Assembly: GCA_902777615.1 (NCBI GenBank)
Contig: CACYUQ010000015.1
Location: 1 to 37,463 of the forward strand
Reading direction: 5' to 3'
DNA length: 37,463 bases
Source of the DNA: an uncultured Selenomonadaceae bacterium
Lineage (GTDB): Bacteria > Bacillota > Negativicutes > Selenomonadales > Selenomonadaceae
Shown: in pieces, positions 7,706 through 15,779 of the stretch
How positions within the stretch are numbered: the first letter of the stretch is position 1
How the letters are laid out: every line of letters starts with the position of its first letter
The notes under the pieces: model-generated
The model's input: only the letters and a program-made list of their open reading frames with translations
The model's database searches: none
What the model was told of the DNA's origin: nothing
Made by a program: the position numbers and the translations under genes

Positions 7706-8605
7706 ATGGCACAGATTACGGCGGCAATGGTAAAAGAGCTTCGTGAGATGACGGGCGCCGGCATGATGGACTGCAAGAAGGCGCTGGCGGAAACGGACGG
7801 AGACAAGCAGAAGGCGATTGACTATCTGCGCGAGAAAGGTATCGCGAAAGCCGAGAAGAAGGCAGGACGCATCGCGGCGGAAGGCGCGGTCGGCGCTTAC
7901 GTCAGCGAGGACGCGAAGGTTGGCGCGGTAGTCGAGATCAACTGCGAGACGGACTTCGTCGCGAAGACGGACAAGTTCCACGCGATTGTTGACAAGTTGG
8001 CGAAGCATATTGCCGACACGAATCCTGCCGATATGGATGCGCTGAATGAAAGCACGCTGGATGGCAAGAAGGTTTCGGATATCGTGTTGGAGGCCATCGC
8101 TGAGATTGGCGAAAAGGTTTCGCTTCGTCGTTTTGCGCGTTACGCTTCCGAGGGTGGTCGCGTCACCAGCTATATCCACATGGGCGGAAAAATCGGTGTG
8201 CTTGTTGAAATGACGGGTGGTAGCGCCGAGCTGGGCAAGGATATCGCGATGCAGATTGCGGCGGCAAATCCGTCTTGCGTCGATCGTTCCGGCCTTGATC
8301 CCGCTGCTCTCGAGCATGAGCGCGAAGTATTGACGAAGCAGGCTATCGAAGAGAACAACGCGCTGCCCGAAGGCAAGCGTCGTCCTGAGGCAATTATCGC
8401 AAAGATGGTCGATGGCCGTCTCCAGAAGAATTTCTACAAGGAAGCCTGCCTTGTGGAGCAGCCCTTCGTCAAAGATCCGGAGCAAACGGTTGCGAAGGTG
8501 CTCGGAGATGTCGTAGTGAAGCAGTTCGCACGATTCCAGCTCGGCGAAGGCATCGAGAAGAAGCAGGAGGATTTCGCGGCGGAGGTTGCGGCGCAAATCA
8601 AATAA
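7706..8605 (+). CDS. tsf: Translation elongation factor Ts
   Basis: The product has 299 residues, full length for EF-Ts, the nucleotide exchange factor of EF-Tu. 'MVKELREMTGAGMMDCKKAL' is the conserved N-terminal module, followed by 'YLREKGIAKA'. The TDFVAKTDKF stretch inserts into EF-Tu. The ribosome binding site is AGAGGG. In related genomes pyrH follows directly; here a strong terminator and about 8 kb of accessory DNA come first. Confidence 0.97.
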   Translation: MAQITAAMVKELREMTGAGMMDCKKALAETDGDKQKAIDYLREKGIAKAEKKAGRIAAEGAVGAYVSEDAKVGAVVEINCETDFVAKTDKFHAIVDKLAKHIADTNPADMDALNESTLDGKKVSDIVLEAIAEIGEKVSLRRFARYASEGGRVTSYIHMGGKIGVLVEMTGGSAELGKDIAMQIAAANPSCVDRSGLDPAALEHEREVLTKQAIEENNALPEGKRRPEAIIAKMVDGRLQKNFYKEACLVEQPFVKDPEQTVAKVLGDVVVKQFARFQLGEGIEKKQEDFAAEVAAQIK

Positions 8606-8680
8606 AGAAAGAAAAGAAACGCCGGGGCGTACTGAACTGCTCCCCGCCAAGAGGACAATGAAATAATATACCATTTTTTG

Positions 8681-8711
8681 GACTGACAGTCTCGGCTGTC
8701 AGTCTTTTTTT
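8681..8711 (+). terminator. Strong intrinsic terminator after tsf
   Basis: GACTGACAG (8681-8689) and CTGTCAGTC (8696-8704) form a perfect nine-pair stem with a six-base loop, followed by seven T. It closes the rpsB-tsf unit. Confidence 0.92.
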
Positions 8712-8770
8712 CGCCGCAATCGTGAAATGCAGGTCGTACTTGTCCATCGGGTCAGGTTCGCTTTAAGACT

Positions 8771-10390
8771 TCAATCCTTCCTATATACGGCCTCGTCCAA
8801 CATTCCTTCCTTTCTCGCCAGCAGCAACGAGGAGCAGACGTTGCAGGACACGTTGAGCACGGTACTGAACATATCGACAATAGGGTTCACGCACAGGAAA
8901 AATGTGACCGCCGCCACTGGCAGCCCCACGGCGGCAAAAACCGAGCTCATGACGATTAATCCCGCGCCGGGAATGCCCGGAACCGTGGAAACAATCAGTA
9001 TCGTCGAAAAGATCAGCCGCAGGAAGAATTCGCCGTCCATCGGCAAATCGCAAACCCTCGCCATCATCATGGCCGGAAGCCCGACTGTGAAGCAGGTGCC
9101 CGCTTTGTGGAACTGGATGCCGAGCGGAAGCGAAAAGGACGCGAGGCTGCCCGTGGTGCCGAGCCTTTCCGTGGCAAATTTCAAAGTCTGCGGCAAAATG
9201 CCGTTGGAACTGGAAACGGCAAACGGCAGTGGTGCAAAGCCCGTCATCTTCCGAAGGAAAGGCGCTGGCGACAGCTTCCCGTAGCCGGCAATGAACAGCG
9301 CGAACAGGCCGTAACAGAGTGGTACGGCGATGGCGCTGCCGAAAACGATTTTGCCCAGCTCGAGGAACGCCGAGACGTCCGTATGGAACACCAGCCCCGC
9401 CATGGAAAAGAACACGACCAGCGGAATCACGCGGATTACAACGTTCATCACATTCAGGCAGAAGTCGTTCATAAACTCGATGAGTTCCCGCGCGAGGCGC
9501 GATTTCTCCCCCATGCTGTTCAACAGGATGCCGAAAAAAATCGCGAGGAACAATACCTGCGTCAGGTTTCCGCCCCGGAAGGGATCCACAAGATTGTCCG
9601 GCACGACGCCGAGCAGCATTGCCTTCAACGAAAAACTGTCCGCACCGCTTTCGCCGCTTTCAAACAATACGGCAAGATGGGAGAGATTTTCCCCGAAAAG
9701 CAAGTACCCCAGCCCTACGGCGAGAGACGCGGCGCAGAACATGAGTGACACCGACTGGCCGATGAGCCGCGCACCAATTTTCCCGAGATCCGCCGTCTCC
9801 GACATATTCGTAATGCCTGAGACAATCGCGCAGAATATCAGAAGCGGCACCATCATGACCAGCGCGTGCATGAACATCGTCGTGACAAGCGACGAAAGAT
9901 TTGCCTCAATCCAGAGAAACACTTCCGCCGGAACCATCATCCTCATGACGAGGCCGAAAGCCACGCCCAGTACCATAGCCGCGACCATGCGGAGAATCTG
10001 CTTGCCTCCGCCCTCGTGAATTTTGATGGAGACGACGTTTTCCCCGTTCCAGCGGGAATAGCCTAAAAGATGACGATGCGTCTTCAGAATAATGGCGCTG
10101 GCGAGGTCGGCCTCGTCCTCAATCCATTCAGTCTGGGAGATGATTGGATTCGCAGCTTCGCCTCGGGCGGAAATCTCCAAGCTGATGTCGCCGAACCGCT
10201 TTTTGATTGTGACGACAGCGGAAAGATTTGGGGCGTTCATGCCTTTCGAGAGACGCAGATACGTCTCTTCCAAAAGCAGCTCCGCCCGGAAGATTTCCTC
10301 CTTCGTTAGGGAGTTGCGCTTTGCAGTGTTGGCGCTTGCAACGATATCAGAAATCTTGTCCTGCGGTAAATGGAAAACAATTTTTTTCAT
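8771..10390 (-). CDS. Sodium:dicarboxylate/amino-acid symporter family protein with N-terminal extension
   Basis: The product has 539 residues. Residues ~130-530 form a multi-pass membrane protein of the SDF/DAACS type, with a serine-rich hairpin (AVSSSNGILPQTL) in the place of the usual TSSS...LP motif. The place of the conserved NMDGT motif reads QFHKAGT, so substrate or ion coupling may differ from glutamate or aspartate carriers. The first ~130 residues are soluble. They recall a degenerate histidine-kinase-type ATPase fold (an 'AELLLEETYLRL' helix, then 'DISLEISARGE' strands), but I see no clear N or G boxes, so that reading is tentative. The gene lies convergent to tsf. GAGGGT precedes the ATG. 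Confidence 0.8.
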   Translation of the reverse strand: MKKIVFHLPQDKISDIVASANTAKRNSLTKEEIFRAELLLEETYLRLSKGMNAPNLSAVVTIKKRFGDISLEISARGEAANPIISQTEWIEDEADLASAIILKTHRHLLGYSRWNGENVVSIKIHEGGGKQILRMVAAMVLGVAFGLVMRMMVPAEVFLWIEANLSSLVTTMFMHALVMMVPLLIFCAIVSGITNMSETADLGKIGARLIGQSVSLMFCAASLAVGLGYLLFGENLSHLAVLFESGESGADSFSLKAMLLGVVPDNLVDPFRGGNLTQVLFLAIFFGILLNSMGEKSRLARELIEFMNDFCLNVMNVVIRVIPLVVFFSMAGLVFHTDVSAFLELGKIVFGSAIAVPLCYGLFALFIAGYGKLSPAPFLRKMTGFAPLPFAVSSSNGILPQTLKFATERLGTTGSLASFSLPLGIQFHKAGTCFTVGLPAMMMARVCDLPMDGEFFLRLIFSTILIVSTVPGIPGAGLIVMSSVFAAVGLPVAAVTFFLCVNPIVDMFSTVLNVSCNVCSSLLLARKEGMLDEAVYRKD

Positions 10391-10831
10391 AAACTACCCT
10401 CTTCAGCCAAAAATCGCATCTCAATCCGTTGCCACATTTATGTTTCCCTACTTGCGACAACTCAAGATTCTTTCATAGCTTTGCGAAACATAATACGACC
10501 AAAAATGATTTTTATATTTGGATTGTAGCAAAAAGGAAAGCGAAGCGTCAAGGAATGTCTCAACGCTCCGATTTGTACTCAACCCGCCCGCGTTCTATCT
10601 TCATGCACAACTCTTTTAAATTCGCCTGGAAGAACGCCTCAATCTTGTCCCACGGGATGGCGTTCTTTCCGTCACAGTCGTAGAGGTCGCAGTGGATCCC
10701 CAATGCCCTGTACCATCTGGCTTTCTGATATTACCGGAGACCGTTACATAGCGGCCTACGGTTTTCTCGTTTTTGGCAGGAATATAGTAATCGGATGTAG
10801 AATATATCCCATCAGACAGGAGGGAAATAGT
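10391..10831. other. 441-base divergent intergenic region
   Basis: This lies between the divergent symporter and amidohydrolase genes. It must hold both promoters, but neither is clear. A weak + strand candidate is TTGGCA (10773-10778) with TAGAAT (10798-10803) at a long 19-base spacing. The centre holds decayed minus-strand coding sequence, listed separately. Otherwise nothing is recognised. Confidence 0.5.
10560..10792 (-). pseudogene. Fragments of a YolD-like gene and an unrecognised gene end
   Basis: On the minus strand, 10792-10712 encodes 27 codons ending 'GRYVTVSGNIRKPDG'. This closely resembles the centre of the YolD-like gene at 13987-14226 ('GRYVTVSGNVRKPDG'). The match then stops. 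In another frame, 10730-10560 is open for 56 codons without a start and contains 'WYRALGIHCDLYDCDGK' and 'IPWDKIEAFF', ending in TGA. Its composition looks coding, but I do not recognise the family. The two pieces look like the remains of two genes joined by deletion or rearrangement. Confidence 0.5.
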
Positions 10832-12466
10832 ATGGAATGTACGCCAAATCTCATATTTCATCATGGGAAAATATACACGTCCGACACGCGATGCACGATT
10901 GCCGAGGCCGTTGCGGTGAAAGACGACAAAATCATCGCCGTCGGTAGCAATGATACCATCATGGCGATGGCCGATTCAAAAACGGAGACGATCGATCTTG
11001 CCGGACGTCTGATGCTCCCCGGTCTTAACGACAGCCATGCGCACCCGTTCATGGAGGCAAATCAGGTGAACGCCGTCTCGTTTAGCGAGGCGCGGAACAT
11101 CAGCGACTTGCTCGACGCACTGAGGACGCGAGCAAAAAACACAAAGATGGGGGAATGGCTCCTCGGGAGTATGTCGTGGCATGAGACGCAACTTTCGGAA
11201 GGAAGACTGCCGACACGCGAGGAGCTTGACCGTGCCTGCCCCGACAATCCTGTGAGCATACCGCGAGGCGCACATGTCAAAGTCGCGAACTCTCGCGCCC
11301 TTCAGATTGCCGGGATAGGTGCAGATACAGAGATACCGGGCGGCGTGATTGACCGCGATTCTTCGGGACAGCCTACCGGAATATTGATGGATGCGGCGGC
11401 GGACAGGCTGACGGCGGCGGAGCCGAAAGCCGACGCATCGAAATTCGGTGAGGCGATGATTGCCGTCGCCAAAAAGCTGAACAGCTATGGCGTGACGACA
11501 TCGGCAGAGTCGGGTGCCATCGGCGCGAGCGCAGAGACGTCGGAATATAATCTCAAAACCGTGATGGCGCTTTGCAAGGAGAAGAAACTTCCGCTTCGTC
11601 TTTCCGCATCGTTCTTTTCCACTTCGTATGAGATGGCAAAATACGGCGTCACGGCTTTCAGCGAGAAACAAGACACGGACTTCTTCAAGTTTCAGGGCAT
11701 AAAAGTGATGAGCGACGGCGGCGTGGAGAGTGCGAATCTCATCGACCCATATGAAGTTATCTCTGGAGTCCAGCCCGACCCCGATTATCACGGCATCGAG
11801 GTGTGGCCACTGTCCCGACAGGACGAGCTGCGCCGCATCATGGAACTTTGCGCTGAGTCGCATCTCCAGTTACAGATTCATATCCACGGCGATAAGTCCG
11901 CAGCGTCGATTATTCCGCTGCTGTCGGAGCAGGGGAATAAAACAGATATCGGCAGGCTGAACTGGACAATCTGCCATCTGCCTCTTTCGACGGACGAACA
12001 ACTGGAGACGATAAAAGGGCTCGGCATCTGCGTTACCGTGCAGCACCAGCCGTATCTCCTCGGTGAGAATTATCTGCGGTATTGGGGCGACTCTCGTGCC
12101 AATGCGATGGCTCGTTATCGTAAAATGATTGACATGGGAATTCGCATGGGCGGCGGTACCGATATGCCGATTGACCCGCTCAATCCGTTCTGTTCGATTG
12201 AGTGGATGGTCGACAGGAAGACCATCACGGGAAAGGTACTCGGTAAAGCGAACGCGATTACCCTTGCCGAAGCTGTACACCTTTGGACGCGCGGCAGCGC
12301 GGACTGCGAGGGGTGGGGCAGTATAATCGGCTCCATAGAAGCGGGCAAGAAAGCGGATTTCGCCGTACTCAGCCAAGATATTTTCCAAGTCCCTGTCGGT
12401 GAGATACACAATACCGTCGCCGTACAGACATGGGTTGACGGGAAATGCGTGTATCGATGCGGCTGA
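10832..12466 (+). CDS. YtcJ-like amidohydrolase (Amidohydro_3 family)
   Basis: The product has 544 residues, the usual length. Members are metal-dependent hydrolases of the TIM-barrel amidohydrolase superfamily; the substrate here is unknown. An N-terminal composite-sheet segment ('HHGKIYTSD', 'AVAVKDDKIIAVGS', 'LMLPGLNDSHAHP') carries the HxH metal pair. 'IHIHGD', 'ICHLPLS' and 'GGGTDMPIDPLNPF' supply the later His and Asp ligands. 'SIEAGKKADFAVL' is the usual C-terminal motif. There is no signal peptide. The ATG at 10832 is chosen for the AGGAGGG upstream; earlier in-frame starts lie in the remnant region. It stands alone, divergent from the symporter. Confidence 0.88.
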   Translation: MECTPNLIFHHGKIYTSDTRCTIAEAVAVKDDKIIAVGSNDTIMAMADSKTETIDLAGRLMLPGLNDSHAHPFMEANQVNAVSFSEARNISDLLDALRTRAKNTKMGEWLLGSMSWHETQLSEGRLPTREELDRACPDNPVSIPRGAHVKVANSRALQIAGIGADTEIPGGVIDRDSSGQPTGILMDAAADRLTAAEPKADASKFGEAMIAVAKKLNSYGVTTSAESGAIGASAETSEYNLKTVMALCKEKKLPLRLSASFFSTSYEMAKYGVTAFSEKQDTDFFKFQGIKVMSDGGVESANLIDPYEVISGVQPDPDYHGIEVWPLSRQDELRRIMELCAESHLQLQIHIHGDKSAASIIPLLSEQGNKTDIGRLNWTICHLPLSTDEQLETIKGLGICVTVQHQPYLLGENYLRYWGDSRANAMARYRKMIDMGIRMGGGTDMPIDPLNPFCSIEWMVDRKTITGKVLGKANAITLAEAVHLWTRGSADCEGWGSIIGSIEAGKKADFAVLSQDIFQVPVGEIHNTVAVQTWVDGKCVYRCG

Positions 12467-12545
12467 TATCCACGTTTTCGTGAAACAGTTTTCAGTTATT
12501 GACTGTATCTGTTTTAAGGCAATTATTGTGAAAAACGCGGATATC
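12465..12545. repeat. Inverted repeat GATATCC(A/G)CGTTTT behind the amidohydrolase
   Basis: Fourteen-base arms at 12465-12478 and 12532-12545 are complementary except for one G-T-type position. The spacer is 53 bases and A/T-rich. The left arm overlaps the amidohydrolase stop codon. It may be a small palindromic element or an extended RNA structure. Confidence 0.55.
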
Positions 12546-12588
12546 ATCGAATTATAGTTGTTCACTATTGACAAGAAAAGATTACATC

Positions 12589-12628
12589 AAAATGCCGGGA
12601 CTGTTTTTGAGTGTCCCGGCATTTTCTT
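12589..12628. terminator. Bidirectional terminator between convergent genes
   Basis: AAAATGCCGGGAC (12589-12601) and GTCCCGGCATTTT (12613-12625) pair perfectly, with A/T runs at both feet, so it can work on both strands. On the minus strand it follows immediately after the TAA at 12627-12629. Confidence 0.85.
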
Positions 12629-12746
12629 ACGAATCCTTTATATAGCGTATATCACAGGTGAAATGCTCTGTTTGCCCGATAGGAGCTGCAATCCGCTGGA
12701 AGCCGTATTTCAGAAATCTCTCCTCAAAATAATTAAAAGTGGGCTG
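12627..12746 (-). pseudogene. 39-codon in-frame extension behind an amber codon
   Basis: Past the TAG of the upstream papain-like gene the same frame stays open for 39 codons, including 'NYFEERFLKYGFQRIAAP' and 'HFTCDIRYIKDS'. It ends in TAA right at the terminator hairpin. The segment reads like the true C-terminus of a protein. It has no start codon or ribosome binding site of its own. It may be the remnant of a different gene, or the lost end of the upstream one. Confidence 0.45.
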
Positions 12747-13349
12747 CTATGGCATGTCATAGAGAACCAGCCCGCCTTTTCGGTCAAAGCCCGTATCCCA
12801 AAGCACCGAGAAATCCAGCCACCGCCAAGTTCCGAAGGTTACCGCTTTGACGAGAAATGTCTCGTCTTGCTCAAGATAACCGTTCAGAAGGTACCAATGC
12901 CATACAAATTCTTGCATGGATGGTTGATTGTGCAGAAGCGTCAGACTGGGAATGAGCCAACCGCCATTGATCTGTTTCTTGATGATGTCCTTCGTTTCCG
13001 AAAAACTCCGCTCTCCCGGCCACGGTGACATGGATATGTTCTGTTCTCCCCGGTCTCGCAGGAATTGCCCGAAACCGTCCATATAGATGTCAAGCCGATC
13101 GACGCCCCCTTGCCTCGGATAAAGATAAGGTTTCATAATATCCGTGAAGTCAACATAATCCTTATGTGAAATTTCGCTTAGAGCGTAGGGATAAAGCTCC
13201 CTCCTGCCTTTGCGGAGCATGAAAAAGATACTGCTGTCGCAGGCCGTAACAGCGGCGCATCCGCCGATATACATCCAGAGATCTGTACACCACTCCTGCG
13301 ATCCGCCGTAGTCCGAACCTATCGCGAAATGAGGGAGTTCCTTTTTCAT
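12747..13349 (-). CDS. Hypothetical protein, papain/C39-like fold suspected
   Basis: The product has 200 residues and no signal peptide. 'YGGSQEW', then 'GGCAAVTACDSS', then 'HWYLLNGY' give a Gln, Cys and His in the order and setting of papain/C39-type cysteine peptidases. Whether it is catalytic is not known. It ends 'GGLVLYDMP' at a TAG. Its ATG follows GAGGAAAA and lies 15 bases after the LUD-domain gene, so the two are probably co-transcribed. Confidence 0.65.
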   Translation of the reverse strand: MKKELPHFAIGSDYGGSQEWCTDLWMYIGGCAAVTACDSSIFFMLRKGRRELYPYALSEISHKDYVDFTDIMKPYLYPRQGGVDRLDIYMDGFGQFLRDRGEQNISMSPWPGERSFSETKDIIKKQINGGWLIPSLTLLHNQPSMQEFVWHWYLLNGYLEQDETFLVKAVTFGTWRWLDFSVLWDTGFDRKGGLVLYDMP

Positions 13350-13364
13350 ATAGTTTTCCTCACA

Positions 13365-13973
13365 TCAGAATCCCAAATCCTCGTTGATGAGCATGACTTC
13401 CATGTCCATATAGTTCATCTTTCTCCAGTAAATGACCTGCGCGTTACAAATCCTATCAGGGCTTTTGCAATGATGGCATCGGTCTTGCGTGACGGCACAG
13501 GGCGTTTTGTAGTTATGGCGGGCGGCGTTCATGGGCGCGGCGACGTTCCTCGCGCGGTGCGCGGCCTCTTGCAGTGTTGGAGCAATCTTGTTTCGTCCGA
13601 CGACAAAATACACCTTCCGATGGCCATAAAGGGAACCGGCGACACGATTGCCTGTGCCGTCAATGTTCACCATTTCGCCGGTCTCCGAGATGCCATTCAC
13701 CGAGGTGAGGAATATTTCGGTGGTGAGGCAATCCCGTGCGGTGGAGAAAAAGCCTTTCCCTTCACGACGATGCATTGGATCGTGAACATCGTTGTGCTTG
13801 GAGAGACGGTCGAACATTCCAAGGGTTAGGAGCGTTTCTGAATCACCGAAGCCCACCGTGTATCCATCAATCTTATCATCGAGATATTGCGCCGCTTCCT
13901 CGCCCGTTTCAAAGCAGGAAACCTCATATCCTTTTCCACGCAATGCTTCGGCGGTTTTCTCAATGGTGGTCAT
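13365..13973 (-). CDS. LUD-domain protein (lactate-utilisation LutB/LutC-related)
   Basis: The product has 202 residues. 'VGFGDSETLLTLGMFDRL', 'FLTSVNGISETGEMVNIDGT', 'GNRVAGSLYGHRKVYFVVGRN' (first part is the landmark) and the cysteine group 'CAVTQDRCHHCKSPDRIC' fit the short LUD-domain proteins common in anaerobic Firmicutes. LUD proteins in lut operons take part in lactate oxidation. Single-domain ones such as this have no proven role. The ATG at 13973 lies seven bases after GGAGG; an earlier ATG at 13979 is too close to it. It is the middle gene of a minus-strand trio. Confidence 0.8.
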   Translation of the reverse strand: MTTIEKTAEALRGKGYEVSCFETGEEAAQYLDDKIDGYTVGFGDSETLLTLGMFDRLSKHNDVHDPMHRREGKGFFSTARDCLTTEIFLTSVNGISETGEMVNIDGTGNRVAGSLYGHRKVYFVVGRNKIAPTLQEAAHRARNVAAPMNAARHNYKTPCAVTQDRCHHCKSPDRICNAQVIYWRKMNYMDMEVMLINEDLGF

Positions 13974-13986
13974 GTTCATTCCTCCC

Positions 13987-14226
13987 TTAAAACTGCTCAA
14001 ATGCTTGGAACAAGTCCCCTTCAATCATCCGCACTTCTTCAATCGGAATCCTCGTCCCGTCCACCCTCATTATAACACGTTTCAAGCCATCCGGCTTTCG
14101 CACATTGCCGGAGACCGTCACATAACGGCCCCCGATTTTTTTATCGTCCGGCAGGAAGTAGGTGACGGCAATATTCGGCAGTTCCTTGATGTGCTGCTCG
14201 ATTACAGCAAGGCACGGTTTCGGCAC
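13987..14226 (-). CDS. YolD-like small protein
   Basis: The product has 79 residues from a GTG start preceded by AAGAGAG. 'RYVTVSGNVRKPDG', 'IMRVDGTRIPIEEVRMIEG' resembles the YolD-like family, whose members often pair with Y-family DNA polymerases. No polymerase gene is present here. The stop lies 13 bases before the LUD gene. A partial, diverged copy of its centre is at 10712-10792. The family call is by motif memory only. Confidence 0.5.
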   Translation of the reverse strand: MPKPCLAVIEQHIKELPNIAVTYFLPDDKKIGGRYVTVSGNVRKPDGLKRVIMRVDGTRIPIEEVRMIEGDLFQAFEQF

Positions 14227-14240
14227 TACTCTCTTTTTTA

Positions 14241-14269
14241 TTGCAGGAAAGATGGTATTTGCGTAAAAT
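14241..14269 (+). promoter_or_regulatory. Sigma-A promoter of the FMN reductase gene
   Basis: TTGCAG (14241-14246) and TAAAAT (14264-14269) are 17 bases apart, 34 bases before the start codon. Confidence 0.7.
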
Positions 14270-14302
14270 AGTAATGCAGAATCATTTTAAGGGGGGTACA
14301 CA

Positions 14303-14815
14303 ATGAAAATCGCAGTTTTTAACGGTAGTCCGAGGAAAGAAAACACATCCGCTATGGTACAGGCATTCCGCGAGGGAGCCGAAGCCGCAGGTCATGAAGT
14401 GGAGGAATACCAGGTCGGACGCATGAAGATCGCGGGATGCATGGCCTGTGAATACTGCCATACCAAAGGCGAGGGCGCTTGTGTGCAAAAGGATGATTTT
14501 GAAAAAATATTACCGGCCTATAAAGAGGCGGACATGATCGTTTTCGCATCCCCGATTTACTATTTCGTCATGTCGGCTCAGATGGAGGCCGCAATTCAAA
14601 GGCTTTACTGTATAGGCAAGCCCCTCAAGGCAAAAACCGGTGCGCTGCTTTTGTCCTCCCATTCGCCGGAAGTTTACGATGCGGCGATTGCCCAATTCAA
14701 AGGATTTACTTCCTACGTCAACATGGAGAATGCCGGTGTCATCACCGCGCATGGCGATGAGAACAAATCCGACAACAAGATGAACGAAATCAGGGAATTC
14801 GCCAAAAAGTTGTAA
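14303..14815 (+). CDS. NADPH-dependent FMN reductase / flavodoxin-like oxidoreductase
   Basis: The product has 170 residues. 'IAVFNGSPRKENTSAM' is the FMN phosphate loop. 'GCMACEYCHTKGEGACVQKDD' (cited in part) holds the cysteine cluster of iron-sulfur-flavoprotein-type reductases, and 'VFASPIYYFVMSAQM' is the flavin-contact motif. Members reduce quinones, FMN or small oxidants in the cytoplasm. A GGGGGG-rich ribosome binding site precedes the ATG. A short CCAGTCT/AGACTGG hairpin without a T-run follows the stop. Confidence 0.85.
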   Translation: MKIAVFNGSPRKENTSAMVQAFREGAEAAGHEVEEYQVGRMKIAGCMACEYCHTKGEGACVQKDDFEKILPAYKEADMIVFASPIYYFVMSAQMEAAIQRLYCIGKPLKAKTGALLLSSHSPEVYDAAIAQFKGFTSYVNMENAGVITAHGDENKSDNKMNEIREFAKKL

Positions 14816-14914
14816 CCCAGTCTGAAGCGTTGCTGTGAGACTGGAGATGGACGGAAGGCATGATGGAGTGATAGAAGAAGGCGTTACATCAGGCGTGCGC
14901 GTGCTAACACGGGC

Positions 14915-15031
14915 ATGCATGATAATGACAAGGCAATTGTTGATTACCAATATGTAATCGAAAGCGGAAAATATGAGTACAATATTGCTGAGCGTGAATT
15001 GCGTGATGTCATGAAGCGCAAGCAGGGATAA
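14915..15031 (+). pseudogene. Short reading frame, likely gene-end fragment
   Basis: Thirty-eight codons starting 'MHDNDKAIVDYQYVIESG' and ending 'LRDVMKRKQG'. The composition is coding-like, with alternating charges, but there is no ribosome binding site before the ATG. I do not recognise the family. It is probably the tail of a deleted gene in this decayed stretch (14816-15065). Confidence 0.35.
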
Positions 15032-15065
15032 GGATGCTCGCAAATACGTGTAGGGGATGAGTATA

Positions 15066-15746
15066 ATGAGGAGCGGAATCGTAACCCAAAAAATCAAAAA
15101 TGCTATTTCAGGAGTGTGCATGATGTCGTGCCTGCTTTGTGCGCCTGCGGCAGCGGGGGCGGAAGAGGTTTCCCTGCCCCAGCCGCAAATTCAGGAAGGC
15201 ATGTCTGTCATGCAGGCGCTGGCGAGACGACAAACAAGCCGTAGCTTTGCGGTTGCAGAAATCTCTATTTCACAGCTTTCCCATATCCTTTGGGCGGCCA
15301 ACGGCATCAATCGTGCGGAGTCAGGCGGTCGTACCAACCCGGCAGCACTGGGCGTCCACAGCGTTGAGGTATATGCTGTGACGGATAAGGGGATATATCT
15401 TTACCTTCCCCAAAGCCATGCGCTGCATCTTGTCGCCGAGGGGGATTTCCGCATGGCAACGACCAAGGGACAGGCTTTTGTTGGGGAGGCTCCATTGACT
15501 TTGGTTTATGTTGGCAATTCTTCAGCATGGGAAAACGCCCGTCGCGTCCCGTCCGAGGGGGAACAGGTCCTCTATGACAGCATCGCGGCAGGCTCGATGT
15601 CGCAAAGCGTGGCGCTGGTGGCCGCAGCCGAGGGGCTGGGCACCTGCGTTCGCGGTTCTATTGATATTGAGGCATTTGGGGAAGCTGCCGGGCTGCAGGA
15701 AGGGCAAACGATTCTTCTCGCCCAAACGGTGGGAGTGCTGCAATAA
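15066..15746 (+). CDS. Exported nitroreductase family protein, SagB/ThcOx-like
   Basis: The product has 226 residues. The first ~32 form a signal peptide: basic start, hydrophobic 'AISGVCMMSCLLC', then 'APAAAGAEE'. It should therefore be exported. The mature part matches the SagB-type nitroreductase fold: 'RRQTSRSFAVAEIS', 'LSHILWAANGINR', 'GGRTNPAALGVHSVEVY' and 'GIYLYLP', with the usual C-terminal FMN contact region. SagB enzymes oxidise azolines in modified peptides. Exported relatives are common in anaerobes and of unknown role. ATG 15066 is preferred over 15057, because AGGGG is nine bases before it. Confidence 0.78.
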   Translation: MRSGIVTQKIKNAISGVCMMSCLLCAPAAAGAEEVSLPQPQIQEGMSVMQALARRQTSRSFAVAEISISQLSHILWAANGINRAESGGRTNPAALGVHSVEVYAVTDKGIYLYLPQSHALHLVAEGDFRMATTKGQAFVGEAPLTLVYVGNSSAWENARRVPSEGEQVLYDSIAAGSMSQSVALVAAAEGLGTCVRGSIDIEAFGEAAGLQEGQTILLAQTVGVLQ

Positions 15747-15779
15747 ATATTGGAGTGCAATTCTATAAAAATTGTGCGG

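Noticed and set aside
10429-10683. An 84-codon + strand frame upstream of the amidohydrolase
   Set aside because: It has no ribosome binding site and is antisense to a better coding-like remnant on the minus strand.
12558-13028. A 156-codon + strand frame
   Set aside because: It runs through the bidirectional terminator and antisense to the papain-like gene, with no ribosome binding site.
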